Shown piece after piece: positions 33,594 through 43,289 of a DNA stretch of 64,000 bases. The stretch is from an uncultured bacterium (GTDB lineage Bacteria > Bacillota > Clostridia > Oscillospirales > Oscillospiraceae). The DNA is taken from contig CANDCH010000001.1 of NCBI GenBank assembly GCA_947383145.1, positions 1 through 64,000 on the forward strand, written 5' to 3'. Made by a program: the position numbers and the translations under genes. How positions within the stretch are numbered: the first letter of the stretch is position 1; each line of letters opens with the position of its first letter. Under the pieces are notes generated by a model. It made no database searches. It saw only the letters and a list, made by a program, of their open reading frames with translations, and had not been told where the DNA came from.

Positions 33594-33594
33594 C

Positions 33595-34023
33595 CTACAG
33601 GAACCGCTTCATTTCCTCAATGTTGGCCTGCTCCGTCTTGAGCAGCCGGTCCGCCAGATGGCGCACCGTCACGTCCTTAATATCGCAGTCCCGGATGGTC
33701 CGAAGGCTCTTGGTCACCCCCATGGTGGAGCCCTGGATCATCATCTCCGCGATGTTGGCGGGAGACCGGTCGGCCATGGCCTTCACGGTGCTCATCACCT
33801 CGGAGGACGCCTTGGCCACCGGGCCCAGGCCCCGGGGCGGCTCCCCCCTGGCCTGGAGCAGCGACCCGGCGGCGTTCTGGAGCTTCTCGTACTCGGTGAG
33901 CTGTCCTGCCAGAGCGCTGGCCAGCCCGGGCTCGTCGGTGTATTTCATCACCGACTGAATACCCTCCCGGCCCATCTCGGCGGTCTGATAGATGTGGTTA
34001 AGCAGCTGGTTTTCGCTGAGCAT
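33595..34023 (-). CDS. Small all-helical protein, unknown function
   Basis: 142 residues. Start at 34023 because GAGGTG lies 6 bases upstream; the ATG at 34029 directly abuts that site. Predicted as four long helices: NQLLNHIYQTAEMGREGIQSVMKYT, GLASALAGQLTEYEKLQNAAGSLL, KASSEVMSTVKAMAD with IAEMMIQGSTMGVTKSLRTIRD, and VRHLADRLLKTEQANIEEMKRF. The bundle resembles ferritin-like or DUF2383-like folds, but no complete metal-binding Glu/His set was found, so function is open. No signal peptide. Confidence 0.7.
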   Translation of the reverse strand: MLSENQLLNHIYQTAEMGREGIQSVMKYTDEPGLASALAGQLTEYEKLQNAAGSLLQARGEPPRGLGPVAKASSEVMSTVKAMADRSPANIAEMMIQGSTMGVTKSLRTIRDCDIKDVTVRHLADRLLKTEQANIEEMKRFL

Positions 34024-34097
34024 TGTCATCACCTCGTCCCTAGTATGCCCGGCTCCGGCCGGGAAAACTACTGGGGACCAATGGCAAAACGGTTCCC

Positions 34098-35390
34098 TCA
34101 CCGCTTGCCCAGCCGTACCGGGGCGGCGGGGCCGTTCTTCTTCCGGGCGCTGGTCCGGCCCTCCTCCCGGATCTCGCCGGCCGCCGTCAGGGAGCGCTTG
34201 GTCAGCGCCGGTCCCACCAGCTCGTACACCAGCACGGAGAACAGCACCACGCTGCGCACCACCGCGCCGTCGCTGAGCTGTTGGGCGGTGAGGGCCATCC
34301 CCAGGGCCACCCCTGCCTGGGGCAGAAGGGTGACGCCCAGGTGCTTTTTGATGCTGTCGCTGCACCCGGTGAGGGCGCAGCTGCCGTAGGCGCCCCAATA
34401 CTTGCCCAGGGAGCGGGCCGCAATATACACCAGCCCGATGAGCAGCACCATGGGGTTGGACAGGATTTTCAAGTTCAGCTCCGCGCCGCTCAGCACGAAG
34501 AACAGCACGAACAGCGGCGCGGTCCAGCCGTCCACACGGCCCATCAGCTCCTCGGAGAAGTCGCAGATGTTGCAGAAAATGGTGCCCGTCATCATGCACA
34601 CCAGCAGCAGGCTGAAGCCGAAGTGGATTCCGCCCAGCTCAAACTCCACCATGGACAGCCCCACGGTGAGCAGCACAAAGCCGATGGAGATGGACAGGCG
34701 CTTGCTCCGGGAGTGGAAGAATTTTTCCACCCAGAACAGCACCAGTCCGGCCAGACCGCCCAAGGCCAGGGACAGCAGAATCTCAATCACCGGCTCCACC
34801 AGCACCGTGACCAGGCTGACCGCCCCGCTCTCCAGCGCGGAGGCCACCCCGAAGGAGGCGGAAAACAGCACCAGGCCCACCGCGTCGTCGATGGCCACCA
34901 CCAGCAGCAGCAGCCGGGTCAGCGGGCCGTCGGCCTTGTACTGCCGCACCACCATCAGGGTGGCGGCGGGGGCGGTGGCGGCGGCGATGGCGCCCAGGGT
35001 GATGGCGGAGGAGACGGAGATCAGGCCGGGATTGATAAAGTGCAGCGCCACCAGGGCCGCGTCCACCAGGGCGGTGGTGGCCACCGCCTGCAAAATGCCC
35101 ACGGTGATGGCCTGCCTGCCCATGTGCCTGAGCTGCTCCAGGCGGAACTCATTGCCGATGGTGAAGGCGATGAAGCCCAGGGCCACCTGGGAGATGATGT
35201 CCAGACGGGCCACCGCCTCCGCGTCGTGGAAGCCGATGCCGGTCACATCCAGCATACCCAGCAGATAGGGGCCCAGCAGCAGCCCCGCCACCAGGTAGGC
35301 GGTGACGGCGGGGAGGTTGAGCAGCTTGGCCAGACGGGACATCATCAGCCCGCCCACCAGGCAGACGGAGAGCTGGATCAGAATTTCCAT
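34098..35390 (-). CDS. Cation:proton antiporter, CPA2 (KefB/NapA-like) family
   Basis: 430 residues, about twelve membrane helices. GAGGTGTC precedes the ATG at 35390. Family features: MSRLAKLLNLPAVTAYLVAGLLLGP near the start, FIAFTIGNEFRLEQL, the intramembrane acidic site VVAIDDAVGLVLFS near residue 165 (paired Asp as in electrogenic Na+/H+ antiporters), and LFFVLSGAELNL. There is no TrkA_N domain; a short basic tail (ARKKNGPAAPVRLGKR) ends the protein. Likely exchanges Na+ or K+ for H+. Confidence 0.9.
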   Translation of the reverse strand: MEILIQLSVCLVGGLMMSRLAKLLNLPAVTAYLVAGLLLGPYLLGMLDVTGIGFHDAEAVARLDIISQVALGFIAFTIGNEFRLEQLRHMGRQAITVGILQAVATTALVDAALVALHFINPGLISVSSAITLGAIAAATAPAATLMVVRQYKADGPLTRLLLLVVAIDDAVGLVLFSASFGVASALESGAVSLVTVLVEPVIEILLSLALGGLAGLVLFWVEKFFHSRSKRLSISIGFVLLTVGLSMVEFELGGIHFGFSLLLVCMMTGTIFCNICDFSEELMGRVDGWTAPLFVLFFVLSGAELNLKILSNPMVLLIGLVYIAARSLGKYWGAYGSCALTGCSDSIKKHLGVTLLPQAGVALGMALTAQQLSDGAVVRSVVLFSVLVYELVGPALTKRSLTAAGEIREEGRTSARKKNGPAAPVRLGKR

Positions 35391-35618
35391 AACGACACCT
35401 CATTTTTTATGAACGAAGCGGGCCCGCGTTCTCCAAACGGGCCCGCTTACCGTTCTTTAAGCGCTACAAATCATAGCATCCCCGCCGGGAAATGGCAAGG
35501 ATAAAAATCACGAAATTCCGGCGCGTTATCCGCCGGGTTTTGGCGGGGTACACGGAGCTCCCGGCGGCGCGCCCCGGATTCTTAATCCATTTTAAATACT
35601 TTTCCGGCCAAATGCACC
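35391..35618. other. Noncoding gap with GC hairpin in the antiporter leader
   Basis: Divergent region before uvrB. It holds an 11-bp-arm hairpin (AAGCGGGCCCG ... CGGGCCCGCTT) at about 35419-35450, which would be in the antiporter mRNA leader, and no gene. Confidence 0.5.
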
Positions 35619-35727
35619 TTGCCGCCCGCTCCGCTTCATGATATAATAGTATGCTCAAAATCACGGCCCGTCCGGCGGGTGTTTATCCCAGAAAAGGGTT
35701 GACATGTTAAAACTTATGTTCTATGAT
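35619..35727 (+). promoter_or_regulatory. Tandem sigma-A promoters of uvrB with a dyad over the second
   Basis: P1: TTGCCG (35619-35624), 17 bp, TATAAT (35642-35647). P2: TTGACA (35699-35704), 17 bp, TATGAT (35722-35727). A dyad TGTTC-N8-GAACA (35717-35734) spans the P2 -10. The half-sites are in the opposite order to the usual Gram-positive LexA box (GAAC-N4-GTTC), so SOS control is not shown. Confidence 0.75.
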
Positions 35728-35756
35728 AAGAACACATTGCTGAGGGAGGAGCGCCC

Positions 35757-37721
35757 ATGCCAAAATTTGAAGTGGTTTCCGAATACGCCCCCAGCGGCGA
35801 CCAGCCGGAGGCCATCGCCGCCCTGGCCAGGGGAATCGAAAACGGCCTGGACGAGCAGACCCTGCTGGGCGTCACCGGCTCGGGCAAAACCTACACCATG
35901 GCCAAGGTCATCGAGGCGGTCCAGCGGCCCACCCTGGTGCTGGCCCACAACAAGACCCTGGCCGCCCAGCTGTGCGCCGAGTTCAAGGAGTTCTTCCCCC
36001 ACAACGCGGTGGAGTATTTTGTCTCCTACTACGATTACTACCAGCCGGAGGCCTATATTCCCCACACCGACACCTTCATCGAAAAGGATTCCTCCGTCAA
36101 CGAGGAGATCGACCGGCTGCGTCTGTCCGCCACCGCCTCCCTGCTGGAGCGGCGGGACGTGATCGTGGTGTCCTCCGTGTCCTGCATCTACGGCCTGGGC
36201 GAGCCGGAGGACTTCGCCAAAATGATGGTGGCGCTGCGGGTGGGGGCGGTCATCAAAATCGAGGAGCTGCTGAAAAAGCTGGTGGCCATCCGCTACGAGC
36301 GCAACGACATCGCCTTCGAGCGCAATATGTTCCGGGTCCGGGGGGACACGGTGGAGATCTGGCCCGCCTACTGGAAGGACACCGCCATCCGGGTGGAGTT
36401 CTTCGGGGACGAGATCGACCGGCTCAGCGAGATCAACGTGGTGACGGGCGCCCCCATCCGGCGGCTGAACAACATCCCCGTCTGGCCCGCCACCCACTAC
36501 GTCACCCCCAAGGAGAAGATGGACGCCGCCATTCAGCACATCTATCAAGAGATGGAGGAGCGGGTGGCCCTCTTCGAGTCGGAAAACAAGCTCATCGAGG
36601 CCCAGCGCATCAAGCAGCGCACCATGTACGACATCGAGATGATGCAGGAGCTGGGCTACTGCTCCGGCATAGAGAACTACTCCCGGGTGATCGAGGGCCG
36701 GCCGGTGGGCTCCCCCCCACACACCCTGCTGGACTACTTCCCGAAAGACTTCGTGCTGTTCATCGACGAGAGCCACGCCACCCTGCCCCAGGTGCGGGCC
36801 ATGTTCAACGGGGACCGGGCCCGCAAGACCACTCTGGTGGAGTACGGCTTCCGCCTGCCCTGCGCCTTCGACAACCGGCCACTGAAGTTCGACGAGTTTG
36901 AGAAACGGCTGAACCAGGTGGTGTATGTGTCCGCCACCCCCGGGGAGTACGAACGGACCCGCTCGGGCCAGATCGTGGAGCAGGTGATCCGGCCCACCGG
37001 CCTGCTGGACCCCCGGGTGGAGGTCCGCCCGGTGGAGGGTCAGATCGACGACCTCATCGGGGAGATCACCCGGCGGACGGCCCGGGACGAGCGGGTGCTG
37101 GTGACCACCCTCACCAAGAAGATGGCGGAGAGCCTGACGGATTACCTGAAGACGGCGGGCATCCGGGTGCGGTACATGCACCACGACATCGACACCATTG
37201 AGCGCATGGAGATCATCCGGGACCTGCGCCTGGGCGAGTTCGACGTGCTGGTGGGCATCAACCTGCTGCGGGAGGGGCTGGACCTGCCGGAGGTCAGCCT
37301 GGTGGCCATTCTGGACGCGGACAAGGAGGGCTTCCTCCGCTCGGAGACCTCCCTGATCCAGACCATCGGCCGGGCGGCGCGGAACGCCGACGGCGTGGTG
37401 ATCCTGTACGCCGACGCCGTCACCCCGTCGATGCAGAGGGCCATGGACGAGACGGAGCGCCGCCGGGAAAAGCAGGACGCCTTCAACCGCGCCCACGGCA
37501 TCGTGCCCAAGACGGTGAAGAAGGCGGTGCGGGAGCTGATGGCCCTGTCCGCCGAGGATAAGCCGGACTACAACGACAAGGAGCTGTCTCAGATGACCAA
37601 GCTCCAGCGCCTGGAGGCCATCGCCGGACTGGAGAAGCAGATGAAGGAGGCCGCCAAGATGCTGGAGTTCGAGGTGGCCGCGGCGCTCAGGGACCAGATC
37701 ATCAAGCTACGGGGGAATTGA
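35757..37721 (+). CDS. uvrB: Excinuclease ABC subunit B
   Basis: 654 residues, full length. Nucleotide-excision-repair helicase-like subunit that receives damaged DNA from UvrA and recruits UvrC. Walker [15 protein letters not shown] near residue 38; beta-hairpin region [21 protein letters not shown]; helicase motifs [13 protein letters not shown] and VSATPGEYE; motif [15 protein letters not shown]-terminal UVR domain [42 protein letters not shown] precedes the ATG. uvrA lies 2.7 kb downstream on the same strand with its own promoter. Confidence 0.98.
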   Translation: MPKFEVVSEYAPSGDQPEAIAALARGIENGLDEQTLLGVTGSGKTYTMAKVIEAVQRPTLVLAHNKTLAAQLCAEFKEFFPHNAVEYFVSYYDYYQPEAYIPHTDTFIEKDSSVNEEIDRLRLSATASLLERRDVIVVSSVSCIYGLGEPEDFAKMMVALRVGAVIKIEELLKKLVAIRYERNDIAFERNMFRVRGDTVEIWPAYWKDTAIRVEFFGDEIDRLSEINVVTGAPIRRLNNIPVWPATHYVTPKEKMDAAIQHIYQEMEERVALFESENKLIEAQRIKQRTMYDIEMMQELGYCSGIENYSRVIEGRPVGSPPHTLLDYFPKDFVLFIDESHATLPQVRAMFNGDRARKTTLVEYGFRLPCAFDNRPLKFDEFEKRLNQVVYVSATPGEYERTRSGQIVEQVIRPTGLLDPRVEVRPVEGQIDDLIGEITRRTARDERVLVTTLTKKMAESLTDYLKTAGIRVRYMHHDIDTIERMEIIRDLRLGEFDVLVGINLLREGLDLPEVSLVAILDADKEGFLRSETSLIQTIGRAARNADGVVILYADAVTPSMQRAMDETERRREKQDAFNRAHGIVPKTVKKAVRELMALSAEDKPDYNDKELSQMTKLQRLEAIAGLEKQMKEAAKMLEFEVAAALRDQIIKLRGN

Positions 37722-37727
37722 TCCGTT

Positions 37728-38085
37728 ATGGAATTGCGGAAGCGGAGGAAAAAGCGGCTGGAAGGGTACGATTACAGCCGGCCAGGGTGTTATTTTATCA
37801 CGATCTGCGCAGGAAAACGGGCGGAATTATTTGGAAGAATTGCGGTGTGCCAAACGGATGGCGTAGGGCGCGACGACCCCGGCGCGCCCTACACAATTGA
37901 TTCCTCGGGTAATTGCGGCATTGAAATGTTTTTCCAATCAGGAGGCCGGGTTTAACCTTTGGCAGACATCCTATCACGACCACATCATCCACAATGACGC
38001 CGATTACCGGCGGATTTGGGAGTATATTGAGACAAATCCCGCAAAATGGCGGGAAGACTGCTATTATAAGGACGGCGTAACATAA
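37728..38085 (+). pseudogene. RAYT (REP-associated Y1 transposase) remnant
   Basis: Two fragments of one IS200-like TnpA_REP protein. The N-terminal part (37728 on) reads KRRKKRLEGYDYSRPGCYFITICAGKRAELFGRI, the classic RAYT start. The C-terminal part, in another frame (to 38085), reads LWQTSYHDHIIHNDADYRRIWEYIETNPAKWREDCYY, the classic RAYT end. The middle, with the HUH metal-binding motif, is missing and replaced by a REP-like palindrome at 37863-37892. No functional transposase can be made. RAYTs are domesticated enzymes that mobilise REP palindromes. Confidence 0.88.
37863..37892. repeat. REP-like palindrome inside the RAYT remnant
   Basis: GTAGGGCGCG / ACGACCCCGG / CGCGCCCTAC, perfect 10-bp arms, located at the deletion junction of the transposase fragments. 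Confidence 0.8.
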
Positions 38086-38576
38086 TGCCCAAACAAAAAG
38101 AGGAAAAAACCAACGTCATGCGGGTGCTGGAACAAAAGAAAATCCCCTATACCCCCCACGCCTACCCGGCGGGGGACAAAGCCCCCGACGGGGCGGCGGT
38201 GGCCCGGCTGCTGGGCCAGGACCCGGCGGCGGTGTTCAAGACCCTGGTGGCAAAAGGGGCCTCCGGCGGATATTACGTGTTCGGCATCCCGGTGTTGGAC
38301 ACGCTGGATTTGAAGAAGGCGGCGAAGGCCGTGGGGGAGAAGTCCGTGGCCATGCTCCCGGCCAAGGAGCTGCTGCCCCTGACGGGCTACGTCCACGGGG
38401 GCTGCTCCCCGGTGGGGATGAAAAAACGGTTTCCCACCGTGTTCCATCAAAGCTGCCTGGAGCAGGACGCCGTCTGCGTCTCCGCCGGGAAGGTGGGGCA
38501 TCAGGTGGAGGTCCGTCCGGCGCAGCTGCTCGCCCTCACCGGCGCGGATACGGCGGACCTCATTGTGGAGGGATGA
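38085..38576 (+). CDS. ybaK: Cys-tRNA(Pro)/Cys-tRNA(Cys) deacylase, YbaK/EbsC family
   Basis: 163 residues, full length. Edits Cys mischarged on tRNA(Pro). Family segments: TNVMRVLEQKKIPYTPHAYP, DPAAVFKTLVAKG with the conserved Lys, YYVFGIPVLDTLDLKKAAKAVGEKSVAM, and TGYVHGGCSPVGMKKRFPTVF containing the GxxSPxG site. The start overlaps the stop of the transposase remnant (TAATG), and AAGGACG lies upstream, so the remnant now supplies its leader. Confidence 0.93.
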   Translation: MPKQKEEKTNVMRVLEQKKIPYTPHAYPAGDKAPDGAAVARLLGQDPAAVFKTLVAKGASGGYYVFGIPVLDTLDLKKAAKAVGEKSVAMLPAKELLPLTGYVHGGCSPVGMKKRFPTVFHQSCLEQDAVCVSAGKVGHQVEVRPAQLLALTGADTADLIVEG

Positions 38577-38579
38577 CCT

Positions 38580-39515
38580 ATGACGGAACAATCCAACAAA
38601 ATTCTGCGCGAAATGCAGGTGCGCAAGTCCCGGAGGCAGAAGGCGGAATTCCGGGGCTGGCTGTGCCGGACGCTGGAACAGGCGGGGTACGCGCCCCGGG
38701 TGGAGGAGGGCTTCGCCGCCCGGAACGTCGTCGCGGGCGGCCCGGACAAGGCCAAGGTCCTGCTCACCGCCCACTATGACACCCAGGCCGCGCTGCCTGT
38801 CCCCAACTTCATCACCCCCCGCAATTTCCTGTTCTACCTGCTCTACCAGCTGCTCATCGTGCTGCCCTTGTTCCTGCTGGTGGGGGTTGTGAGCGGGTGT
38901 ATTTTCGCCTTTGCCCCGGAGGCCGTGGCCTGGTGGCTGGGCCCCCTGTCCTCCATCGTCATCTGCGCGTTTTTCATGTGGTGGATCATCGACGGCCCCG
39001 CCAACCGGCACACCGCCAACGACAACACCAGCGGGGTTCTCACCCTGGTGGAGACCGCCCTGGCCCTGCCCCCCGAGCACCGGGAGCGAGTGTGCTTCGT
39101 TTTTTTCGACAACGAGGAGAAGGGGATGTTCGGCTCCGCAGCCTTCGCCAGGAAGCACAAGCATGTGAAGAAAAACACCGTGGTCCTCAACTTCGACTGC
39201 GTGGGAGACGGGGACTCCATCCAGTTCTTTCCCCAAAAGAGGCTGAAAAAGGACGCCGCCGCCCTGGGGGACATTGAGGCCGCCTTCCGCCCCGCCGGGA
39301 GCAAGGATGTGCAGGTGGTGCGGGGCTTCGGGTTCTACCCCTCGGACAACGCCAATTTCAAGAAGGGGGCGGGGGTGTGCGCCCTGAAGCGCGGGCGCGC
39401 CGCCGGCTGGTACATGGACCGCATCCACACCAGCCGGGACACCGTGCTGGACGAGGCCAACATCATCCTGCTCCGGGACGGGGCTCTGCGTTACATCGCC
39501 GGACAGGAAGAATGA
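38580..39515 (+). CDS. M28-family metallopeptidase with two membrane helices inserted in the catalytic domain
   Basis: 311 residues. Zinc-peptidase residues in order: His65 and Asp67 in LLTAHYDT, Asp147 in ANDNTSGV, Glu178/Glu179 in FFDNEEKGMFG, Asp205 region in NFDCVGDGDS, and a final His in DRIHTSRDTV. Between the first and second zinc motifs lie about 60 residues with two hydrophobic helices (LFYLLYQLLIVLPLFLLVGVV and LGPLSSIVICAFFMWWIID). M28 enzymes are usually soluble or have a terminal anchor, so this insertion is odd; it would tether the active site to the membrane. Aminopeptidase activity is the family expectation. Starts 3 bases after ybaK. Confidence 0.88.
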   Translation: MTEQSNKILREMQVRKSRRQKAEFRGWLCRTLEQAGYAPRVEEGFAARNVVAGGPDKAKVLLTAHYDTQAALPVPNFITPRNFLFYLLYQLLIVLPLFLLVGVVSGCIFAFAPEAVAWWLGPLSSIVICAFFMWWIIDGPANRHTANDNTSGVLTLVETALALPPEHRERVCFVFFDNEEKGMFGSAAFARKHKHVKKNTVVLNFDCVGDGDSIQFFPQKRLKKDAAALGDIEAAFRPAGSKDVQVVRGFGFYPSDNANFKKGAGVCALKRGRAAGWYMDRIHTSRDTVLDEANIILLRDGALRYIAGQEE

Positions 39516-39528
39516 GGAGGTCAAACCC

Positions 39529-39912
39529 ATGAAATACCAATGGCTGGACCAATACCTGCTGGACAAGCCCGGCGCGGAAAAGGATTACAAGCTGGAGTGG
39601 GGCTGGCACCGCTACATGGTGCGGGGCAAGCTGTTCGCCGCGGTGTGCTCCCCCAAGGGGATGAAGGACCAGCGGTACAATGACCACGACCTGGTGAATC
39701 TGAAGTGCGACCCCCGGCTGGCCGAGGCCTTCCGGGAGCAGTACCCGGAGATCCTCCCCGGCTTCTACTGCGACAAGAAGTTATGGGTGGCCGCCCTGCT
39801 GGACGGGGACCTGCCGGACCTTGTGCTCAAGGACCTGTGCGACATGTCCTATGAGCTGGTGGTGTCCAAGCTGCCCAAATACGTCCAGAAGGAGCTGGCG
39901 GGCGGTGGCTGA
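39529..39912 (+). CDS. MmcQ/YjbR-family protein
   Basis: 127 residues. Family marks: DYKLEWGWHRYMVRGKLFAAVCSPKG, LVNLKCDPRLAEAFREQYPEILPGFYCDKKLWVAALLDG and the C-terminal MSYELVVSKLPK. The CyaY-like fold of YjbR proteins has been proposed to bind DNA; the physiological role is poorly known. GAGGAGG precedes the ATG at 39529. Overlaps the next gene by 8 bases. Confidence 0.9.
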   Translation: MKYQWLDQYLLDKPGAEKDYKLEWGWHRYMVRGKLFAAVCSPKGMKDQRYNDHDLVNLKCDPRLAEAFREQYPEILPGFYCDKKLWVAALLDGDLPDLVLKDLCDMSYELVVSKLPKYVQKELAGGG

Positions 39913-40306
39913 CCGGGAGAAACAGCGGGAGAAGCGCCTCTATCTCCCCAAGGCGCATAATGACCACTTTGTCATTACCTTTGACGGTTCCGGTCAGGCG
40001 GCGCGGACCCCGCCGGAGGCCCCGCCCGCCGGAGCGGAGCCGGTCCCGGAGCCGGCGGGCGTCTACCCCTGTCCCTGCTGCGGATATCTCACCCTTCCCG
40101 TCCCCCGAGAGGACGCCCTCGCCTATATCTGTCCGGTGTGCTTCTGGGAGAACGACGTGTTCGACCCGGCGGAGGACGCCCCCAGCGACGAAAACGGCGG
40201 CATGACCCTCCGGGAGGGGCGGGAGAACTACAGGCGGTACGGCGCGGTGCGGCCGGATCTGGCCCAATATACCCGCCCGCCCCGGCCGGAGGAGCGGCCC
40301 ATGTAG
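39905..40306 (+). CDS. CPCC-type cysteine-rich small protein
   Basis: 133 residues from GTG at 39905, chosen because AAGGAG lies 10 bases upstream and the longer frame runs antisense to sense in the previous gene. A basic Lys/Arg-rich N terminus and Pro/Ala-rich linker lead to a Cys_rich_CPCC domain (PF14206-like): YPCPCCGYLTLPVP, then YICPVCFWENDVFDP and GMTLREGRENYRRYGA. Two CxxC pairs would bind zinc. CPCC domains occur in small, often toxin-immunity-linked or orphan proteins. The stop TAG is the first part of a REP-like palindrome. Confidence 0.8.
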   Translation: MADREKQREKRLYLPKAHNDHFVITFDGSGQAARTPPEAPPAGAEPVPEPAGVYPCPCCGYLTLPVPREDALAYICPVCFWENDVFDPAEDAPSDENGGMTLREGRENYRRYGAVRPDLAQYTRPPRPEERPM

Positions 40307-40325
40307 GGGCGCGCATTGCGCGCCC
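40303..40325. repeat. REP-like palindrome abutting a stop codon
   Basis: GTAG followed by GGGCGCGC / ATT / GCGCGCCC (40307-40325). The TAG of the element is the stop codon of the CPCC gene. Confidence 0.75.
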
Positions 40326-40360
40326 GCCGGCAAACCAGCAAACAGTTCCCAAAATAGGGG

Positions 40361-40389
40361 TTGACATTAAAAATTTGTTTCATTATTCT
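40361..40389 (+). promoter_or_regulatory. uvrA promoter
   Basis: TTGACA (40361-40366), 17-bp A/T-rich spacer, TATTCT (40384-40389), 42 bases before the start codon. No LexA box was found. Confidence 0.8.
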
Positions 40390-40431
40390 TAGATCCGGGC
40401 CTAAATTTAAAGAAAACCGAGGAGAACACCC

Positions 40432-43260
40432 ATGCAGGACAAGATCGTCATCAAAGGCGCGAGAGAGAACAACCTGAAAAACATCGACGTGGAGATCCCC
40501 CGGGACAAGCTGGTGGTGCTCACCGGGCTGTCCGGGTCGGGGAAGTCCTCCCTGGCCTTCGAGACGCTGTACGCCGAGGGCCAGCGGCGGTATGTGGAAT
40601 CCCTGTCCTCCTACGCCCGGATGTTTCTGGGCCAGATGGAGAAGCCCGATGTGGACTATATTGAGGGCCTCTCCCCTGCCATCTCCATCGACCAGAAGAC
40701 CACCTCCAAAAACCCCCGGTCCACCGTGGGCACGGTGACGGAGATCTACGACTACCTGCGCCTGCTTTGGGCTCGGGTGGGCACCCCCCACTGCCCCAAC
40801 TGCGGCAAGGAGATCAAACAGCAGACCATCGACCAGATCATCGACCAGGTGCTCACCCTGCCCGAGGCCACCCGCATTCAGGTGCTTGCCCCCGTCGTCC
40901 GGGGCAAGAAGGGCGAGCACGCCAAGGTCTTTGAGGACGCCCGGAAATCGGGCTACGTCCGGGTGCGGGCGGACGGCTCCCTGTACGACCTCACCGAGGA
41001 GATACGCCTGGACAAGAATAAGAAGCACTCCATTGAGGTGGTGGTGGACCGCCTGGTGATCCGGGAGGACGTGGCAAGGCGGCTCACCGACAGCGTGGAG
41101 ACCGCCTCCAACCTCTCCGGCGGCATCGTCATCATCAACGTGCTGGGGGAGGAGGAGCGGGACATCACTTTCTCCCAGAACTACGCCTGCGAGGACTGCG
41201 GCGTGTCCATCGAGGAGCTCTCCCCCCGGATGTTCTCCTTCAACAACCCCTACGGGGCCTGCCCCGCCTGCACCGGCCTGGGCAGCCAGATGAAAATCGA
41301 CCCGGACCGCATCCTCCCCAACCGTTCCCTGTCCATCCTGGAGGGGGCCATCACCGCCTCCGGCTGGAACCACATCAAGTCCGACGGCATCTCCCGGATG
41401 TACTTCGACGCCCTGGCCAAAAAGTACAAGTTCAAGCTCACCGACCCGGTGGAGAAGCTGTCCAAGGAAGTGGTGGACGTCATTCTCTACGGCACAAAGG
41501 GGGAGAAGCTCACCCTGAACTACGACCAGCCCCGGGGCAAGGGCACCCTGTACCAGCCCTTCGAGGGCATCGTCAACAACCTGGAGCGCCGCTACCGGGA
41601 GACCCAGTCCGACGCCATGAAGCGGGAGATCGAGGAGTGCATGAGCGAGTGCCCCTGTCCTGAGTGCCAGGGAAAGCGGCTCAAGCGGGAGGCCCTGGCC
41701 GTCACCGTGGGGGGCAGCTCCATCCACGCCTTCTGCGAGAAGCCGGTGGACGAGGCCCTGGCCTTCCTGGACACCATCACCCTCAGCGACACCCAGGCCA
41801 TGATCGCCGACCAGATTTTGAAGGAGATCCGGGCGCGGCTGGGCTTTTTGAAGTCGGTGGGCCTGCAATACCTCACCCTCACCCGGCAGGCGGGCACCCT
41901 GTCCGGCGGCGAGAGCCAGCGCATCCGGCTGGCCACCCAGATCGGCTCGTCGCTGATGGGGGTGCTGTATATCCTGGACGAGCCCTCCATCGGCCTCCAC
42001 CAGCGGGACAACGACAAGCTGCTGGAGACCCTGAGCCAGCTGCGGGATCTGGGCAACACCCTGATCGTGGTGGAGCACGACGAGGACACCATGCGCGCCG
42101 CCGACTACATCGTGGACATCGGCCCCGGCGCCGGGGTCCACGGCGGGCAGGTGGTGGCCTGCGGCACGGCGGAGGAGGTTATGAACACCCCCGGCTCCGT
42201 CACCGGGGACTACCTGGCGGGGCGGAAAAAGGTGCCCGTCCCCTCGGAGCGGCGGAAGGGAAACGGCAATGTCCTCACGGTGCGGGGGGCGGCGGAGAAC
42301 AACCTGAGGCACATCGACGTGAGCTTCCCCCTGGGGACGTTCATCGCCGTCACCGGCGTGTCCGGAAGCGGAAAATCCTCCCTGGTGAACGAGATTCTGT
42401 ACAAGCGGCTGGGGGCGGAGCTCAACCGCACCAAGGCCCGCCCGGGGAAGCACGACGCCATGGAGGGCGTCGAGTTCCTGGACAAGGTCATCGCCATCGA
42501 CCAGTCACCCATCGGCCGCACCCCCCGGTCCAACCCCGCCACCTACACCGGGCTGTTCAACGACATCCGGGAGCTCTTCGCCTCCACTCAGGACGCCAAA
42601 ACCCGGGGCTACGGGCCGGGCCGGTTCTCCTTCAACGTCCGGGGCGGCCGGTGCGAGGCCTGCTCCGGCGACGGCCTGCTGAAAATCGAGATGCACTTCC
42701 TCCCCGACATCTACGTGCCCTGCGAGGTGTGCAAGGGAAAGCGGTACAACCGGGAAACCCTAGAGGTGCGCTACAAGGGCAAAAACATCCACGAGGTGCT
42801 GGAGATGACGGTGGAGGAGGCCCTGCCCTTTTTTGAGAACCTGCCCCGGCTGAAAAACCGCATCCAGACCCTGAAGGACGTGGGCCTGGGGTATGTGAAG
42901 CTGGGCCAGCCCTCCACCACCCTGTCCGGCGGGGAGGCCCAGCGGGTGAAGCTGGCCACCGAGCTGTCCAAGCAGTCCACCGGGTCCACGGTGTATATCC
43001 TGGACGAGCCCACCACCGGCCTGCACACCGCCGACGTGCACCAGCTGGTGGAGGTGCTCCAGCGGTTTGTGGACAAGGGAAACACGGTGGTGGTCATCGA
43101 ACACAACCTGGACGTGATCAAGACGGCGGACTATATCATCGACCTGGGCCCGGAGGGCGGCTCCGGCGGCGGCACGGTGGTGTGCACGGGCACGCCCGAG
43201 GAGGTGGCGGCCCATTCCGGGAGCTACACGGGCAAATATCTGAAAACAGTGCTGGGATAG
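40432..43260 (+). CDS. uvrA: Excinuclease ABC subunit A
   Basis: 942 residues, full length. Damage-recognition ATPase dimer of nucleotide excision repair. Two ABC ATPase halves: first Walker [17 protein letters not shown], second [15 protein letters not shown]; signatures [14 protein letters not shown] and [15 protein letters not shown]; Walker [11 protein letters not shown] and [10 protein letters not shown]. Zinc fingers with [21 protein letters not shown] and CEACSGDG...[19 protein letters not shown] precedes the ATG at 40432. Own promoter upstream; uvrB is nearby on the same strand. Confidence 0.98.
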   Translation: MQDKIVIKGARENNLKNIDVEIPRDKLVVLTGLSGSGKSSLAFETLYAEGQRRYVESLSSYARMFLGQMEKPDVDYIEGLSPAISIDQKTTSKNPRSTVGTVTEIYDYLRLLWARVGTPHCPNCGKEIKQQTIDQIIDQVLTLPEATRIQVLAPVVRGKKGEHAKVFEDARKSGYVRVRADGSLYDLTEEIRLDKNKKHSIEVVVDRLVIREDVARRLTDSVETASNLSGGIVIINVLGEEERDITFSQNYACEDCGVSIEELSPRMFSFNNPYGACPACTGLGSQMKIDPDRILPNRSLSILEGAITASGWNHIKSDGISRMYFDALAKKYKFKLTDPVEKLSKEVVDVILYGTKGEKLTLNYDQPRGKGTLYQPFEGIVNNLERRYRETQSDAMKREIEECMSECPCPECQGKRLKREALAVTVGGSSIHAFCEKPVDEALAFLDTITLSDTQAMIADQILKEIRARLGFLKSVGLQYLTLTRQAGTLSGGESQRIRLATQIGSSLMGVLYILDEPSIGLHQRDNDKLLETLSQLRDLGNTLIVVEHDEDTMRAADYIVDIGPGAGVHGGQVVACGTAEEVMNTPGSVTGDYLAGRKKVPVPSERRKGNGNVLTVRGAAENNLRHIDVSFPLGTFIAVTGVSGSGKSSLVNEILYKRLGAELNRTKARPGKHDAMEGVEFLDKVIAIDQSPIGRTPRSNPATYTGLFNDIRELFASTQDAKTRGYGPGRFSFNVRGGRCEACSGDGLLKIEMHFLPDIYVPCEVCKGKRYNRETLEVRYKGKNIHEVLEMTVEEALPFFENLPRLKNRIQTLKDVGLGYVKLGQPSTTLSGGEAQRVKLATELSKQSTGSTVYILDEPTTGLHTADVHQLVEVLQRFVDKGNTVVVIEHNLDVIKTADYIIDLGPEGGSGGGTVVCTGTPEEVAAHSGSYTGKYLKTVLG

Positions 43261-43289
43261 GCCGCAGCAACAGGAAAAGAGGCTTTTCT

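Noticed and set aside
35717-35734. LexA (SOS) box at uvrB
   Set aside because: Half-sites are GTTC then GAAC with an 8-base gap, the reverse of the Gram-positive GAAC-N4-GTTC box.
40228-42453. 741-codon minus-strand frame opposite uvrA
   Set aside because: Antisense shadow of a highly conserved gene; sequence shows no domain and has shadow-type composition.
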